From positions 15,664,903 to 15,728,902 of the forward strand of contig CP099845.1 of the NCBI GenBank assembly GCA_030062745.1: a stretch of 64,000 bases of DNA, in the 5' to 3' direction. This DNA comes from Capitulum mitella (Eukaryota > Arthropoda > Thecostraca > Pollicipedomorpha > Pollicipedidae). This document shows positions 12,060-24,542 of the stretch, one piece after another; the stretch's first letter is position 1, and each line of letters begins with the position of its first letter. The notes beneath the pieces were generated by a model that was not told the DNA's origin, searched no databases, and saw nothing but the letters and a program-made list of their open reading frames with translations. A program made the position numbers and the translations under genes.

Positions 12060-12775
12060 TTCGACAACTGTTACCCAGGTCATTTTAAGATGCATGGGAC
12101 GGTTGACCTGCCAGGTTGGGTCACACTCGGTCAAATCTAATTTTAAGTAATTGCACGGTTCTTTCACGTCGGGAAGGTCGCATGAGGTCGTACTGGTCAA
12201 CTTGACCTGGACTTCGAATGACCTTGAACGGGCCTTGCATTGTGCCGCAGCAGTTTCGTTGAAAGGTAACGTTCCATCACTTGAAGTAAACTCCGGAGCT
12301 TGACCTGATGTGACATTGAGCTTGAATGATCTCGTACCCGCCAAGACATAACCCATGTTTCCAAAGAACCGCATCATGTTTCTAAACACGTTTTGAAAGG
12401 GGAGTCGCAACAGGCCAGTTTTTCACGGGATTTGACCCGTCGTGACCTTGAGCTTAGATGACCTGGGTCTTGCAGCGGGTATAAAGTCACCTCATAGCCT
12501 GGTGGTAACTTAAGAAAGACTAGCAAACAACAGTCTGTGATGAACCACCTCGAAAATACCATTTTGACGATACGGGCCAGATTTTCCACATGTGTGATCC
12601 TCAGGCCCTCGAGAACGAGGTCACAGCTCAATGAACTGACTTGATTTCAGCTTGAAGGTTTCCGAACATGTGTAAAAAGGGTTGAAACTCAGCTAGCCGA
12701 AATTTCAGCCCAGTCGGCGGACCGGTTCAGCATCTGGGGATTGCACTAGCATCCCCCTGGACTGGCGAGGGTTAA
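12060..12775 (+). mobile_element. TTAA-element remnant with one visible end
   Basis: The right end at 12,758-12,775 reads CTGGACTGGCGAGGG then TTAA, close to the family C terminus (TTAACCCTCGCC in reverse complement). The interior from about 12,060 is rich in TGACCT/AGGTCA half-sites, as in the other TTAA elements. I could not find a matching left terminus, so the start is approximate. Confidence 0.45.
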
Positions 12776-13903
12776 TATAGTGTTTGCGCTCCGAGCTAAC
12801 CGGGTTGGTTGGTCCTGTTTTTGGTAATGATGGCTCTACTCTTCATATTCATGTCCACCTTTTACTTTATGAACTATCGTGATGTTGCCCATGCTGAATC
12901 GCTTAGCCATCCGCTCATTGACCTTCGTGCTTTCGCGGCTTGGAAGATTTCATAGTTTTGCAGCGTTCTGTTTTCTCTTTCTTCCGTGCAGTTGAACTCT
13001 CTCAGTGTTTCCCTTTTCAGTCAGCATGTCCCATACGGTCTGCATCCTTTTTTCGACGCATGCAAGGCCGTGGTGATGACGGACGTGCTCTCGTCCGCGC
13101 GGAGACGGCCATAGTGTACCTTTCAGCCAAGTTCATGACGAAAGAATGACGGCAGGAAAATCATATTGCGGTGCACGTGAGCTAATGTCATCAGAAAATA
13201 TAGCCGTGAACAGGCAGCAGGTATTTTGCTTGATGGTCTCCGAGCGTAGTGTCGGAAAAGCGGTACCCAAATTTCGATGCACTCTGTGTATATTGGTATG
13301 CTTAGGCAAGAGGTTCTGCTTTATACCTGTTTATTTAAAGATCAGGGCGTACTGGCAATTCACAAGCTTGTTTTGTTCGATAAGTCGTAATGCTCGTTTT
13401 TTCGTACTTGGTAATGGGAAGGTAATTGTAGCAAAGTTGCACATTTGTTTACCATTCCAACTTTTCAGCGTTTCAGAATATACGCATCCCATTATCAAGA
13501 AGTCCAATGCCTGTTCGGCTATCGAGTATCGACATCAATAGAATAGTTCCAGTGTGAATGACAAAATTGCCGTGGTAAACATGATTTGTTACGACACTTC
13601 CGTTATTGCAAATAGCAAATGGCGACCACATCACTTACAATGCCGTACAGGTTTCACACAACACACTACCCTTCACTGCCTAAATAACTGAAGCATTACA
13701 CAAGTGGAGGTAGGTCTGAAGTTGAAGTTCGTTATTCCGTTACTGCAATTTGCAATAACGGAAGTGTCTTAACACGGTATGGTCACTACGGCAGTTGTGT
13801 CAATCAACCCATGAAACATTGTTATTTATGTCGATACTCGATAGGCGAAAAGTGTACTGCATTGAAATGTTGAAGCTGAAGCAATAAAACGAAGTGCAAC
13901 TTC

Positions 13904-13925
13904 ACACACACACACACACACACAC

Positions 13926-13972
<47 letters not shown>
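13904..13972. repeat. (CA)n(TA)n microsatellite
   Basis: A CA run (about 13,904-13,926) passes through GATA into a pure TA run to about 13,972. Confidence 0.95.
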
Positions 13973-13976
<4 letters not shown>

Positions 13977-14704
13977 TGCGTGTTAGCCCAGCTATTTACC
14001 TACACATTAACATCAAGTTTTAAGTGTAATGGTTCTTGGTGATAGTTGCGATTCAGAGATAAGTAACGTGGATTGGTCAGGGTGTCTACAAGGTGCCACT
14101 TTACGTCGTTTTTACCCTTCTATTTCTAAGGCTGCTAATTGTCACGAACTAAGTTTAATAACAAAAGTGTCACGAACTCACGAACATGTATGCAATCATT
14201 GTGGCTCTGGTTGTGCGTATTGTGATTTTCATTTTTAAATGGTGCTTGTTCTTTTCGCAGTGCAATTTTCTCCCATCACATCAATGAAATTGCACATATG
14301 TCGTGAGAACAGCGCACATTGTAGCTTAACGCTTCTAAGCATTCCTTTCTCCTTAGGTAAAACCCCAATAACCGGCATATTTTACTAGATGTAAAAGGTG
14401 CGTAAGGTGCCCAGTGTTCATCAGAAAATAATTTTGGAAACCTTTCCTTACCTAACCTTTCCACTTACAGACCATTTTTTCAGAGCACTGACCTCGTATC
14501 TCCATAACCAAATATGACCAGAACGTAGAGGTGAGGGGTGTCCCGAAAATGGGTACAATTTGACACAACATCTGCGTCCCGAAGTTCGTATTAAATTTCT
14601 GGTTACACGGTTCCCGAGCAACGAAGAAGAATGTCAGGGGCTGATTTGTCTCTGTCGTAGACCGATGGGTGATTTAGCTCTGGCGTGCCATACTGTTTGG
14701 TGGA

Positions 14705-14896
14705 GAGCGGCTGCTGCTGGGGAGTGAACGTGTCCGGAGCGACTGCTGCTGGGGAGTGAACGTGTCCGGAGCGGCTGCTGCCGGGGAGTGAACGTGTCCG
14801 GAGCGACTGCTGCTGGGGAGTGAACGTGTCCGGAGCGGCTGCTGCCGGGGAGTGAACGTGTCCGGAGCGGCTGCTGCTGGGGAGTGAACGTGTCTG
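14705..14896. repeat. 32-bp minisatellite, 6 copies, upstream of the gene start
   Basis: Six units of 32 bp start with GAGCGGCTGCTGCTGGGGAG or GAGCGACTGCTGCTGGGGAG. Variants alternate (GG/GA, GCTG/GCCG), suggesting a 64-bp higher-order step. The array ends 58 bases before the start codon of the large gene, so it lies in its 5' UTR or proximal promoter. A minus-strand frame passes through it but shifts phase at each unit, so it is not coding. Confidence 0.92.
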
Positions 14897-14954
14897 GAGT
14901 GCCCAGAGAGGCGGTCCCTGTTGATATTGCTTTCCGTCCGGTAGCAGGCTGAAC

Positions 14955-15073
14955 ATGCCAGTCGCCATCCGGTGTCTGGTGCTAGCCTTGTTGCTGGCCA
15001 GGATGACCGGCCTGAATGCCAAACACCTGCTCCAGGCCCAACTGAGCAGCCGGACGCCCGCCGTCAGTACCAG
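14955..15073 (+). CDS. exon 1: signal peptide
   Basis: Encodes MPVAIRCLVLALLLARMTGL followed by NAKHLL, a basic n-region, hydrophobic core and small residues near a likely cleavage site at about 22. The mature N-terminus continues through 'QAQLSSRTPAVST'. It ends at CCAG with donor GTACGC, leaving two bases for the next codon. Any upstream non-coding exon is not identifiable; no TATA box is obvious. Confidence 0.8.
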
Positions 15074-18000
15074 GTACGCCACGCCGGACACATTGGACTG
15101 CATGCAGTGGACAATGACCTCTCACAGCTGCTCACGTAATCATCAGCCGAAGATATCACTAGTTTTTTCTCTTCGAAACGAGACTAGTGAGTGAGCTTGA
15201 ATCAAGAGCAGGTTTTAAGTTAGTTTGATTGTTTGAGTCTGTCCAAAAGTAAGTTGCCGTTTTTGGTCGTCATAGAAGTGCAAGGTGGGCACTTTTCTTG
15301 TTTTGCATGTGCTGATTTTGTGATGAAACCTTTCAGGCAGGACATAGACAACTACCTTTTCGACATGGAACAGCAGTTCAAGATTGACATGAATAAGGAG
15401 TTTATCAAAGAGTTCACTAAAAGAAAGCGTGATGCAGGTGAGTGGCAGTAAATTGTGCACAAGCCTTGTCTTAACTACCAGTCTGAACCTATATAGCGTG
15501 TTGCCGGTCGTCAATGGAGCCAACTTCATTTCATGTTTCTTTTTTATGTCCGGCGCTCACGATCAAGTGAGCAGGAGCGATTCCATCCACGAACCATGGC
15601 GACGTGAAGCTTGCCTCGGAGCTCAGCGTGGGCCAACGCGCCACATACAGCCCGGCGTTGTTGCTGCGTGTCGACCAGTACATCTGTTCACGCCGATTGA
15701 GATTCCCAGGAGCTGATTTCTGTGTTTACAGGCATTTTGCAGACCGAGATTGCCGGGCTCGGGGACCCGACCATATCACCCGGAATGGAAGTTAGCGCCT
15801 CAGACTTCTTCACATTCGAAGGACAAACATATGCTGTCGTCTCTCTGCGAACGTGAGTCTCTTGCGATCAACCGTTATTGGAAAGTGGCCATTTCCTTGA
15901 TTAAATGACTCGTACGTATGCGGTGTTAGTATTCCTCACACTGTGGTCCTGGTCAGGGATGTTCTTGCTCCGCATTGTTTCGGCCAGTGCGATCTCCGTC
16001 CGTCGTTAAGAGTCGAGCTCAGTGGTGCTGACGAGGTGTGGCTAGCATGTGACGCATATGGCGGACAGCCGCCACATGCGTCACTGATCGACAGCCAGCG
16101 GAGTCGGAATTCGAACTTACATCGTCCTCGATAGGTCAGCGGTAGGCGTCTGATTCCTAATCGCAAAGAGGGTTCGAATCTCGACTCCACTAGTTCTGCG
16201 TTTGACACATACGACTATGCGCCGCAGTATGTCCTCGTGAGGACCAAGCCATTGAGTTTGACATAAAGCGACAGTTGGAGATCGTATTGGTCAAAACGTA
16301 GTGTAACAAGAAACATTTCTGACAAGGACGAGCAGTACGAAATACACCAACACCCTGGGACGAACATAATCACCAGCACTGTGTAAGACCATTTCCGCGA
16401 ACAGAGCTGTGGCTGTGGCTGAGCCGACAGATGGATAAAATTACTGTGCTTCCGTTACATCGCACTTTGTCGTAGTCTTCTTTAACCGTATTTTCGGCAG
16501 TGGGGCTGAATCCTCACTCCGGTTTTTTTTTTGTTCGCCAATTTCAGGGGTTTTGAAGCAGTTTCACGAAACGATGACTTTTCCTACGTATGTTTTCAGT
16601 GTATTATGTGTAGTTATCAGTAGTCTTCATTTTATTTCGCGCAGGAGCAGAGCCAGGCCATGTTTTTAGGACGCATTTCGGACCATTTTGGCTGTTGAAC
16701 TGTTGAACTGTTCAAGGTAAAAGAAAAATGTCTTTCAAAAGATTCCTTGTGACCTTAAGGTTGTTGGATGTCATTTAAGGTCAAAGGTCACAGGCTGATA
16801 TTATGAACATGTGACCATGACAATTTCCCTTTTTCGTGTCCCTTGTGCCGCATGTGGTAACATAACACAAACATCGGAACAGGTTTTGTACGTCTTCATT
16901 GTACCATGATTAGAAAAGTTGAATGTGTTTAGTTTTTACGTTAATTAAGTCTGAAAGAGTTATTCCTGTTATTTTCGAAATCCTCTGAGCGATTATGATT
17001 TTTTTTGGAATTTCAAACGTATCACTCGAGGGGAACGTTCCATCGGTAAGATCTCGATTCATACCAATTACATCAAAATCGGTACATAAACAGCGGAATT
17101 AGACTGTCACTATCCCCACTTAAATTTTTTGCCCCTCTCCGTATCCAACCCTTTGAAGATTTCGAAACTTTTGTTGTAAAAAATGTTTTGTTGTGGGAAG
17201 TCGATTGTCGTTTCTGTCGATGAAGTCGGATGTGTACTTCTCGGGATCCTAGAGGGGGGCCGAGTCGCCCCCTTCCTCCTTGCCGGGAATCGACTATACC
17301 AGCCGTCCGGGAGAAGGGTGAACTGTATCTGTATCTGTTATATCCAGAACGGAAAACAAATATTCGACTGACCTTCACAACCACGAGGCATTTCTTTCGA
17401 TTCATCAGGTATTTGAATTCAGGGCCTGATGCTGCATCTGCCCCTTGTTGTAGTCTGAACGAATCGTACATTGGCCTGGTGACTGGGAACGCCTCGGAAG
17501 GCACTCTCAAGATTGAACATCGGGCCTCCTTCTCCATGCAGAGCTTCATTGACAGCCAGTACAGCGCCACGTTCCAACCCAGCCTGCAGCATAGAGTCGT
17601 CGAGATGAAGGTATCGCGATGTGCAGCTCAGTTGGGAGAGTGCTGGTCTGCTCGTCATGGCTAGACAGGCTCGATATTCCTCAGCTCTAAATGTTTAGGC
17701 CTACGGATCAGTTGGTGATTAACAGACAGTGACTTTGGTTTCCGTACGCCTGTGCATTATATTTGGCGGCACGGGTAGTTCGCCACAAAATGGACCGTTG
17801 CCTGAGGCTTTACGATCGGGTCAACACGATATTTCCAGTCTGTGCAGGCGCTGCTTAACGCCGGCTCGCATCCCAAAGAAGTAACTCGAAAATCATAGGA
17901 AATCCCTCAAGTCGTAATGCGAAAAGATAGCAGCGGAACAAAGAAGGGGTTTCGGTTGTTCTGTTCCATTCGCTTGCCTGGAAAGCCTAAGAGGAGCCGC

Positions 18001-21000
18001 AATATTAGAAGTGGCATCGTCAAAGCCAGTACAAGAGGAATTGTCTCCAGTTCAAGCATATTTTCAGTTTGCTCTATACGGTTTCGACCAGTGTTGTGCT
18101 GCCTTTGTGATGACAGCGGTTGATAAGAAATGAAAAGGTGTTGTTTACTCTTTGGTGAGACATCCGAATCCATCGTTTATATTACTGGGAAACCGGAGAT
18201 GTCGCGGACAGGTTGAACTGCTTGTGTTAAGTTGAAAGTGTCTGTCATACTTTAGCCAGGCGTTAACTAGCGTGATACGTAGTGGCGATAACGACAGCAA
18301 ACTCGGTGAGGCACATGTCTTGTGAACGCGAACGACGCCCCAAGTCGAGAGCCTAGGCGCTGGCGAGACGTCATGAAAGACTCAGTGCTGCTGCGTTCAT
18401 TGACACCACTTCCGGTCTCAGGCCTACGTGTACGACGGCCAGGTGTTCATCATGTCCTGTCTGGAAAACAGCGGAACGCTGCTCTTCATGGTGAGCGACC
18501 CGGCTGCATCGTGGACGCCCAAGTACCAGGACTCTGTGCTTAACCAGGATGAGGTGGCATCGGACTTTGCGTTTTTCGAGGAGAGTGGCCAGCTGCGAGT
18601 GTTTGTGGCCGTCAGTCATCGGCGGTCCGGCCACGACGGACACGACGTGCTGCCAGCCCACCAGTCCTAGTGAGTACGAGCCGCCGTTGCTGGCGGCCAA
18701 ACTGAGAGCTGCCCTCGGGTGAGATAGCTGCCCAACGCTCCCTGCTGGGCTGACTCAGACATACCGGGCCCGCCCCTCTTAATGACTTACAGTGGATATC
18801 GGCGGCCCCAGACTTCGCGGAGGCTAATTTTAACGTGTTCCCAATATTTCGGTGAAAACCGCTTCATATCGAAGGGGCTCAGTGATGTGTGTGGCTGCAC
18901 ATGCCTTGCGAAGGTTTGATTTCTTTCACAGCACGGTCTCCTGTTTTCGTGCCGGCAGTGTTTACCGTCTGTCAGGCGGTATAAAGTGGCTGCAGATGCA
19001 CACGGTGGCCACGCCTCAGGGCGCGACATCGGTTACCACATTCACAGATCAGCGCTGGACGTACATAGTCATCGGCCAGGCCTCGGTGAGATCAGCTGCC
19101 CATGGCAGGGTTATCATACTCACCTTCTGTGTCCGATCTCAGTCGCTCCGTTTGTGCTTGTTTCTGTCAGTTTGTCTCTGTTGTTCCGTCTCTCTGCCTG
19201 TCTCTGTGTCCCTCATGGTCCGTGTCTGTCTATGTCGGTGTCTGTGTCTTCGTCTGTCCGTTTGTCTGTGTCTTTGTCTGTCTGTTAGTATCTCTTTCCG
19301 TCTGTTCGTTTCTTTGTCCGCTCGTTGCTGTGCCAGTCTTTCCGTCTCCTCTGTCTCTTTATGTCTTTCTCGCTCTGTCTGTTTCGGTAAATGTGTTCAT
19401 CTGCCTGATTCCGATGCGATAATTCATTCATCTGGCTGTGGTCGATCTTTAATATGCTGGCTCTCTGCTCATGAGATAAATGGAGCATGCAAGAGAAATG
19501 TGTAAGATCTGTGGTTGCTTTGCCATATGAGACCAACTTAATGTAAGATGAGGATTAATTTCGAAAGTAGTCTCTATTGCTGAGCTGTTCTATATTGACC
19601 GGCTTCACTGTGGGTCAACGAAGTGGAGCGTCGAAGGAAAATAATATTCCCTTGCCACAATAGCAAAGTTATGTGGCATTGAAGGATGGCTTTATTTGCA
19701 GGTGCAGAGCCTGGTGTATCGCCACCACTGGTACACAAAGGAGCTGGAATTGTTCCAGTACCTGCAGTCGCAGCGTGCTATTTCCGTGGAGGCATTCTTT
19801 CATGACACCCAGATCTATGTCCTTCTTGTGAACGCCTACGGAGCGCCCACTATCTTCTGGTGGACCTGTTAGTTTCCACAGCTTTTTTATGCCATTTTTA
19901 AGACTGTAGCTCGGGATAATATAATTGTTAGTTTCGTTTCGCAGAGTATATGTATGGACTTGTATATTCCGAACAACAAAGATAGGTGTTGGTTGCTCTG
20001 TTAACCCTCGCTCGGCCAGGCCATTTTTACACCATCGCCCGGGGGGGCCCAAAACACCCCTCCCCATATAACTTTTGAACTAAGAGAGATTGAGCAACGC
20101 GATAGAAACCATTGTGTTGCTCGTTATGTAGAAAACCTAACGATATCCAATTTTTTGCTTTCACGTCAAAAAACAACCTCCCAGGTCAGTGATGACCTCA
20201 AAGTGGCCATACAAAAATGTATCGAAATTTTCTTCGCAGTATAGTTTCCAAACCTTCGACAGTGAACTAATGCTGTAAGCACCAGCGTGTTACCCATTGT
20301 CTTAGCTGTCGGAAAATGTGTTTTTTTAGATCTAGAGCATTGGGTGACCTCCCAGATCACGAAAGTGTTATCATAGCTGAATTTGCAGTGGGAGGCATAA
20401 TGGTCCCAATAAACTTTTGTTGGGTCACAGGTTAGACGAACGACGACACGCATGCCAAACTTGGCACACTGGTTTTCCTTGGGCTGGGAGGGGTCGCCCA
20501 TTTGGAGTCGCGGCTGCCTTGGTTCCCAAGGTCACCGCCAGGGACGGTCATGTCGTCTATTGGAAATCGCTCCTTGTCGAAAATCACTCTAGCTAGAGCC
20601 ATCGAATTTGATGTGCATGTAGGCGGGCACACGGTCTATTCTAAAATGTCGTTATGATGGCCGCGACGGTTTTTCAAGATCACCTGTAGGGACGCAATCG
20701 AATTTCGTATTTCGGAATTTTCAAATTTCTCAGACCCAGCGTAACAGTCTACAAATTGGCTTTACACCACGTCAAACGATGTTCATCAAGATAATGTTCA
20801 CTTGTTGGATCGTAATAAAGCATTCTTAAAACTATAGGCATCGCTTAGCCCGCATACAAAACTACAAGGGCGTTTAATGTCAATGTTTGATTTGCATGTT
20901 TGACCTAGCTTGACCTCTGATGGCCCGACCCGTCCTTTACACTAAAATCACGTCGTTAACACCATGATGTATGAAAGAAACATGGAACGCAGCATTGCAA

Positions 21001-24000
21001 TATCCAGTTCCTAGCAAACGAAATGTATTGTTCGATTAGGTAAAAAACATGGCCTTGACGAAAAGGTCACAGGTACGAACTATTACATGACAAATTCCAT
21101 AATTTTACGCAAGGCGTAGAGATGTTTGAAGCTCAGCTACAGCAAAAATCAGCATTTAATAAAAACCACAGGGGGTCCTCAAACGCTCCCCCCGCCGGGC
21201 AAAGGTTAAACCAAGTCACCGGGAACATAATGTCTGCTATTTGTGTACCTGGATCTGCCACGTGCTCGTGTCATCTATTTACCTTCAAGCTTTTCTGGAA
21301 GACTACGCGCGTATTGCTTGTGTGTATGTAGGGTGTAAAATACTTTAATGCAAAAATGGAATGGTTGCATTAAAAACCCCAAGGCTTTCGAGAAACACTG
21401 TCTTTATCTTCTCATAATTTCCAGCAAGTCCCATGAGCGTGTTTTTAGCTGTGGGCGTCCCGGTAACACTGTATGGTCAATTACAGCCGACCAGTTGTTC
21501 AAGTGGCAGTCACTGGACGTGGTATCAGAGTCTGACCAGATTATGTTTGGACATGTAGGCATCCTCCAGTCCGACGAAAGCTACATCTACATCGTCAGCA
21601 GGGTGAGAGCTCGTTCTGGAGATTGGCTACCTTCATCGAAAAGAGTGGGTGCTATTTTGTCTATCGGTAACTTGTCAGGTGACCAGGAGTGACCCATTCT
21701 AATCCACTACGACGCAAAACACCTTGCGTAAACTCCCAAACAATTAAGTGGGTTATTCAGAGAATATCGCAAGCCGTGACACTCCCTGCGGAGAAAGGAA
21801 GACAGAACGAGATTCATACTCTTGTGTGACAATCACTAGAACTAATGTAAGTAAACAAGAACAGGACAGGTAGTCCCGGCCTTGAAGCTTACGATTGTCC
21901 ATGAACAAATCCCGTAAGTTGTAAGCATAGTGTTCGTATGAACAGAGACTGGTTACCTCTTGAAGTTAGGATAGGGGCATTGGTAGGTTGATTTAACTAG
22001 AGGCCTACCACTAGGGCAACCCACTAAGACTGTGCAGTGTCCGTTGGGCCACCCCAGGATGCGTCTTATGTAACGGTGGCCTAAATAAGAAAATGTGCAG
22101 CACCCACTCGAGCAACTCATTAGTGCATAGCCAAGGCCACAAACACACCTGTCTTCTAGCAAATGTCATCGCCCACGCCCTCACATGCACACCCACATTC
22201 ACACCATCATAAACATTCGCACCCACACCCACACCACCATGCACATCCGCACCCATACCGATACGCACACGGGAAAACATGCACTCCTCAAACGACCGCA
22301 TAAATAAAAGATCAGACCAGGGTGGCTCGGGTGGGGCCTTTCGCAATAGGCAGGCAGATCAGAACTGAGTTTTTTGACCGCATCCGGCTAAGCCGAACAA
22401 GTTCATTAACGCGCAGGGGAAGGGGGTTTCGCGCTAACGCACACTATAAGGGCAACACTTTTGTGCCCCCCCCCGATCTCTGGAACGTAAAGAGGTAGAG
22501 ACACGAAAAGAGGGGGTAGGGTAGGATCATAGGTAGGGTAGGGTCACGAAGAATTAGGTTGTGTGCAATTTTCATGACACTGGGTTGTCTCAAAGATCAG
22601 ATTAGGTCTAGAAGGTTCGTTTTGGTCACTTTCTCGATCCGTTCAGGCCATTTCGCACGGCTTTTCGAATGAAACTGGAAAATGGCACGTGTTGGAGCCT
22701 TCAGACGAGGCATTCGCCAGTTTCTATTCCTTTGACTTCTGAAGTGAAGATTTCGGGTCGAGGCCATGTCAAGTCCTTTTTATTTTTGCAGATCATATTT
22801 CGAGTAAAGCGGAATACTGGTGTATCTTCAGTGTAAATAAGGGTGCTAAACATATCAACCCGCCCCCGACTGGGGGACTGTTGACAGCCCCCCCGAGGTT
22901 TTTCTGGGATTGCGAGAGAACAAACAAACACAGAGCCACGAAACACTGTGTACCTTTTGTTTCATCATTTCTTCATCTTGTCAAAATTTCGACCTCAGGT
23001 CAGGTCAGGTACCTGACGTAGGTCAGGTCAAACAGACCTATGTCCAGAAAAGTTTAGCGCCGTGTAACTTTTTCGCAAAACAAGATATCTCAATAATACT
23101 TTCAGGGATTAGTGAACGTGATCGATGCAACAAATCTGCTATCTCAGATTTTTCGGCATTTTCCGGGTCATTGACCTAAGGTCAAGCACATTTTTAATAC
23201 ATGTCGTTGTTTTTTTCGCAAATTGACGGAATATTTCGTAACATTTTTAGTGTGGGATGAAACAGACATCTAGTTACCTTCATTGGGCAAAGTATCAGTG
23301 ACTTCCAGCCATTGACCTGAGGTCAGGTCACGAATAACTGTAGTGAGCCACCGTCAGAATCGGCGATGAATTACTCCGAATGGGTAGAAAATGGTGGAAC
23401 TAGCTTGCACAGACGTAAGTAATACCAGGAACCTCAAAAAGTTTGAAAAAGTAACATATTTTGGAAATAAACAGGCTCTCGCGAATAACGCTCCGCCAGT
23501 TGTGTACATTACTAACTAATGAATTTTCCCAAAATTTTAGCATAGGAAACCACCACAAGAACCAGTAAGATCAATAAAATGCACATGGATAGGCTTTTTT
23601 CGCGACAATAAATGAACGCTAAAATTAGTTCTCGTCAATTTGTTACTGCATACGGCTGCGACGCACGCCGACAGCCGGCGTGAAAATTGCTGTGTCTTTA
23701 ACTCGGCGTTTCGACGTAAATATTGAACAAATATGAGAAATAAGATGTGTTTTGGCATTTGCGGACCTTTACTTGTGCGCTGGTGTATTTATTTGTGCGT
23801 TATTAGTCACAACCCTTGAGATTCAGGCCATTTCTCGGTCTCATGCAGTCGGCTACGAGAAAACATATATAGGGCGTGAATTGCTTACATATTATCTAAA
23901 ACTAAAAATGAGACCAGTTTCGAGCTCTGCTCGTCACAAGCTTTCCAACGATGTGCTTATTCTTATTGTACGACCGAGTTAGTTGGCGAGTTAGAGGGGG

Positions 24001-24490
24001 GGCTGCCGACAGCCCCCCCCCATTCGCGCATGATCGTAACGGACCGACGGTCGTGCGCGAGTTAATCATGCTTTCAGTGAAGATAGCCAACAGCGGTACA
24101 TTTCGTCACTTCCAGCGTTCACTAACCTCCGCAAGGGTAGAGGAACTGGAGCGAGGTCATGGACTTTGAATAAGATTTTTGATCCAAGGTAAATTCTCTA
24201 CCAACTGTTTACACGAAAGTTACTTCGGTATAATGAACAAATCTACATGATTTATTTGTGGTAAAACGTAAAACGTAAAACTTAAGGCGTATCAGTGGTG
24301 TGCAAACGTGTGTGTATTAGGTTCTCTGAATACATCTCCGATACAAATGGACATGCAAAGCAAATTTAGATCAGGTCACAAGCCAGTTGACCTTGGTCTT
24401 TGATGACCTTGACCTTTACTGACCCTGGCTTTGACCTTGGCCTATCCCTGAGTTAACCCAGACTGATGTAGGCTGATAAATGTTCAAACG

Positions 24491-24542
<52 letters not shown>

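Noticed and set aside
14603-15103. Minus-strand frame of 166 codons with Ser/Pro/Gln/His repeats
   Set aside because: It is produced by the 32-bp minisatellite, whose period is not a multiple of three, and it overlaps exon 1 in antisense.
15604-15795. Extra exon between exons 2 and 3
   Set aside because: Exon 2 joins exon 3 in phase without it, its frame has no EPTP pattern, and no good acceptor/donor pair fits.
16124-16190. tRNA-Arg(CCT) gene
   Set aside because: The T-stem and acceptor stem pair poorly, although the anticodon-like segment looks right.
19102-19505. Ser/Leu/Cys/Val-rich frames after exon 6
   Set aside because: They are translations of a TCTG simple repeat, open in several frames at once.
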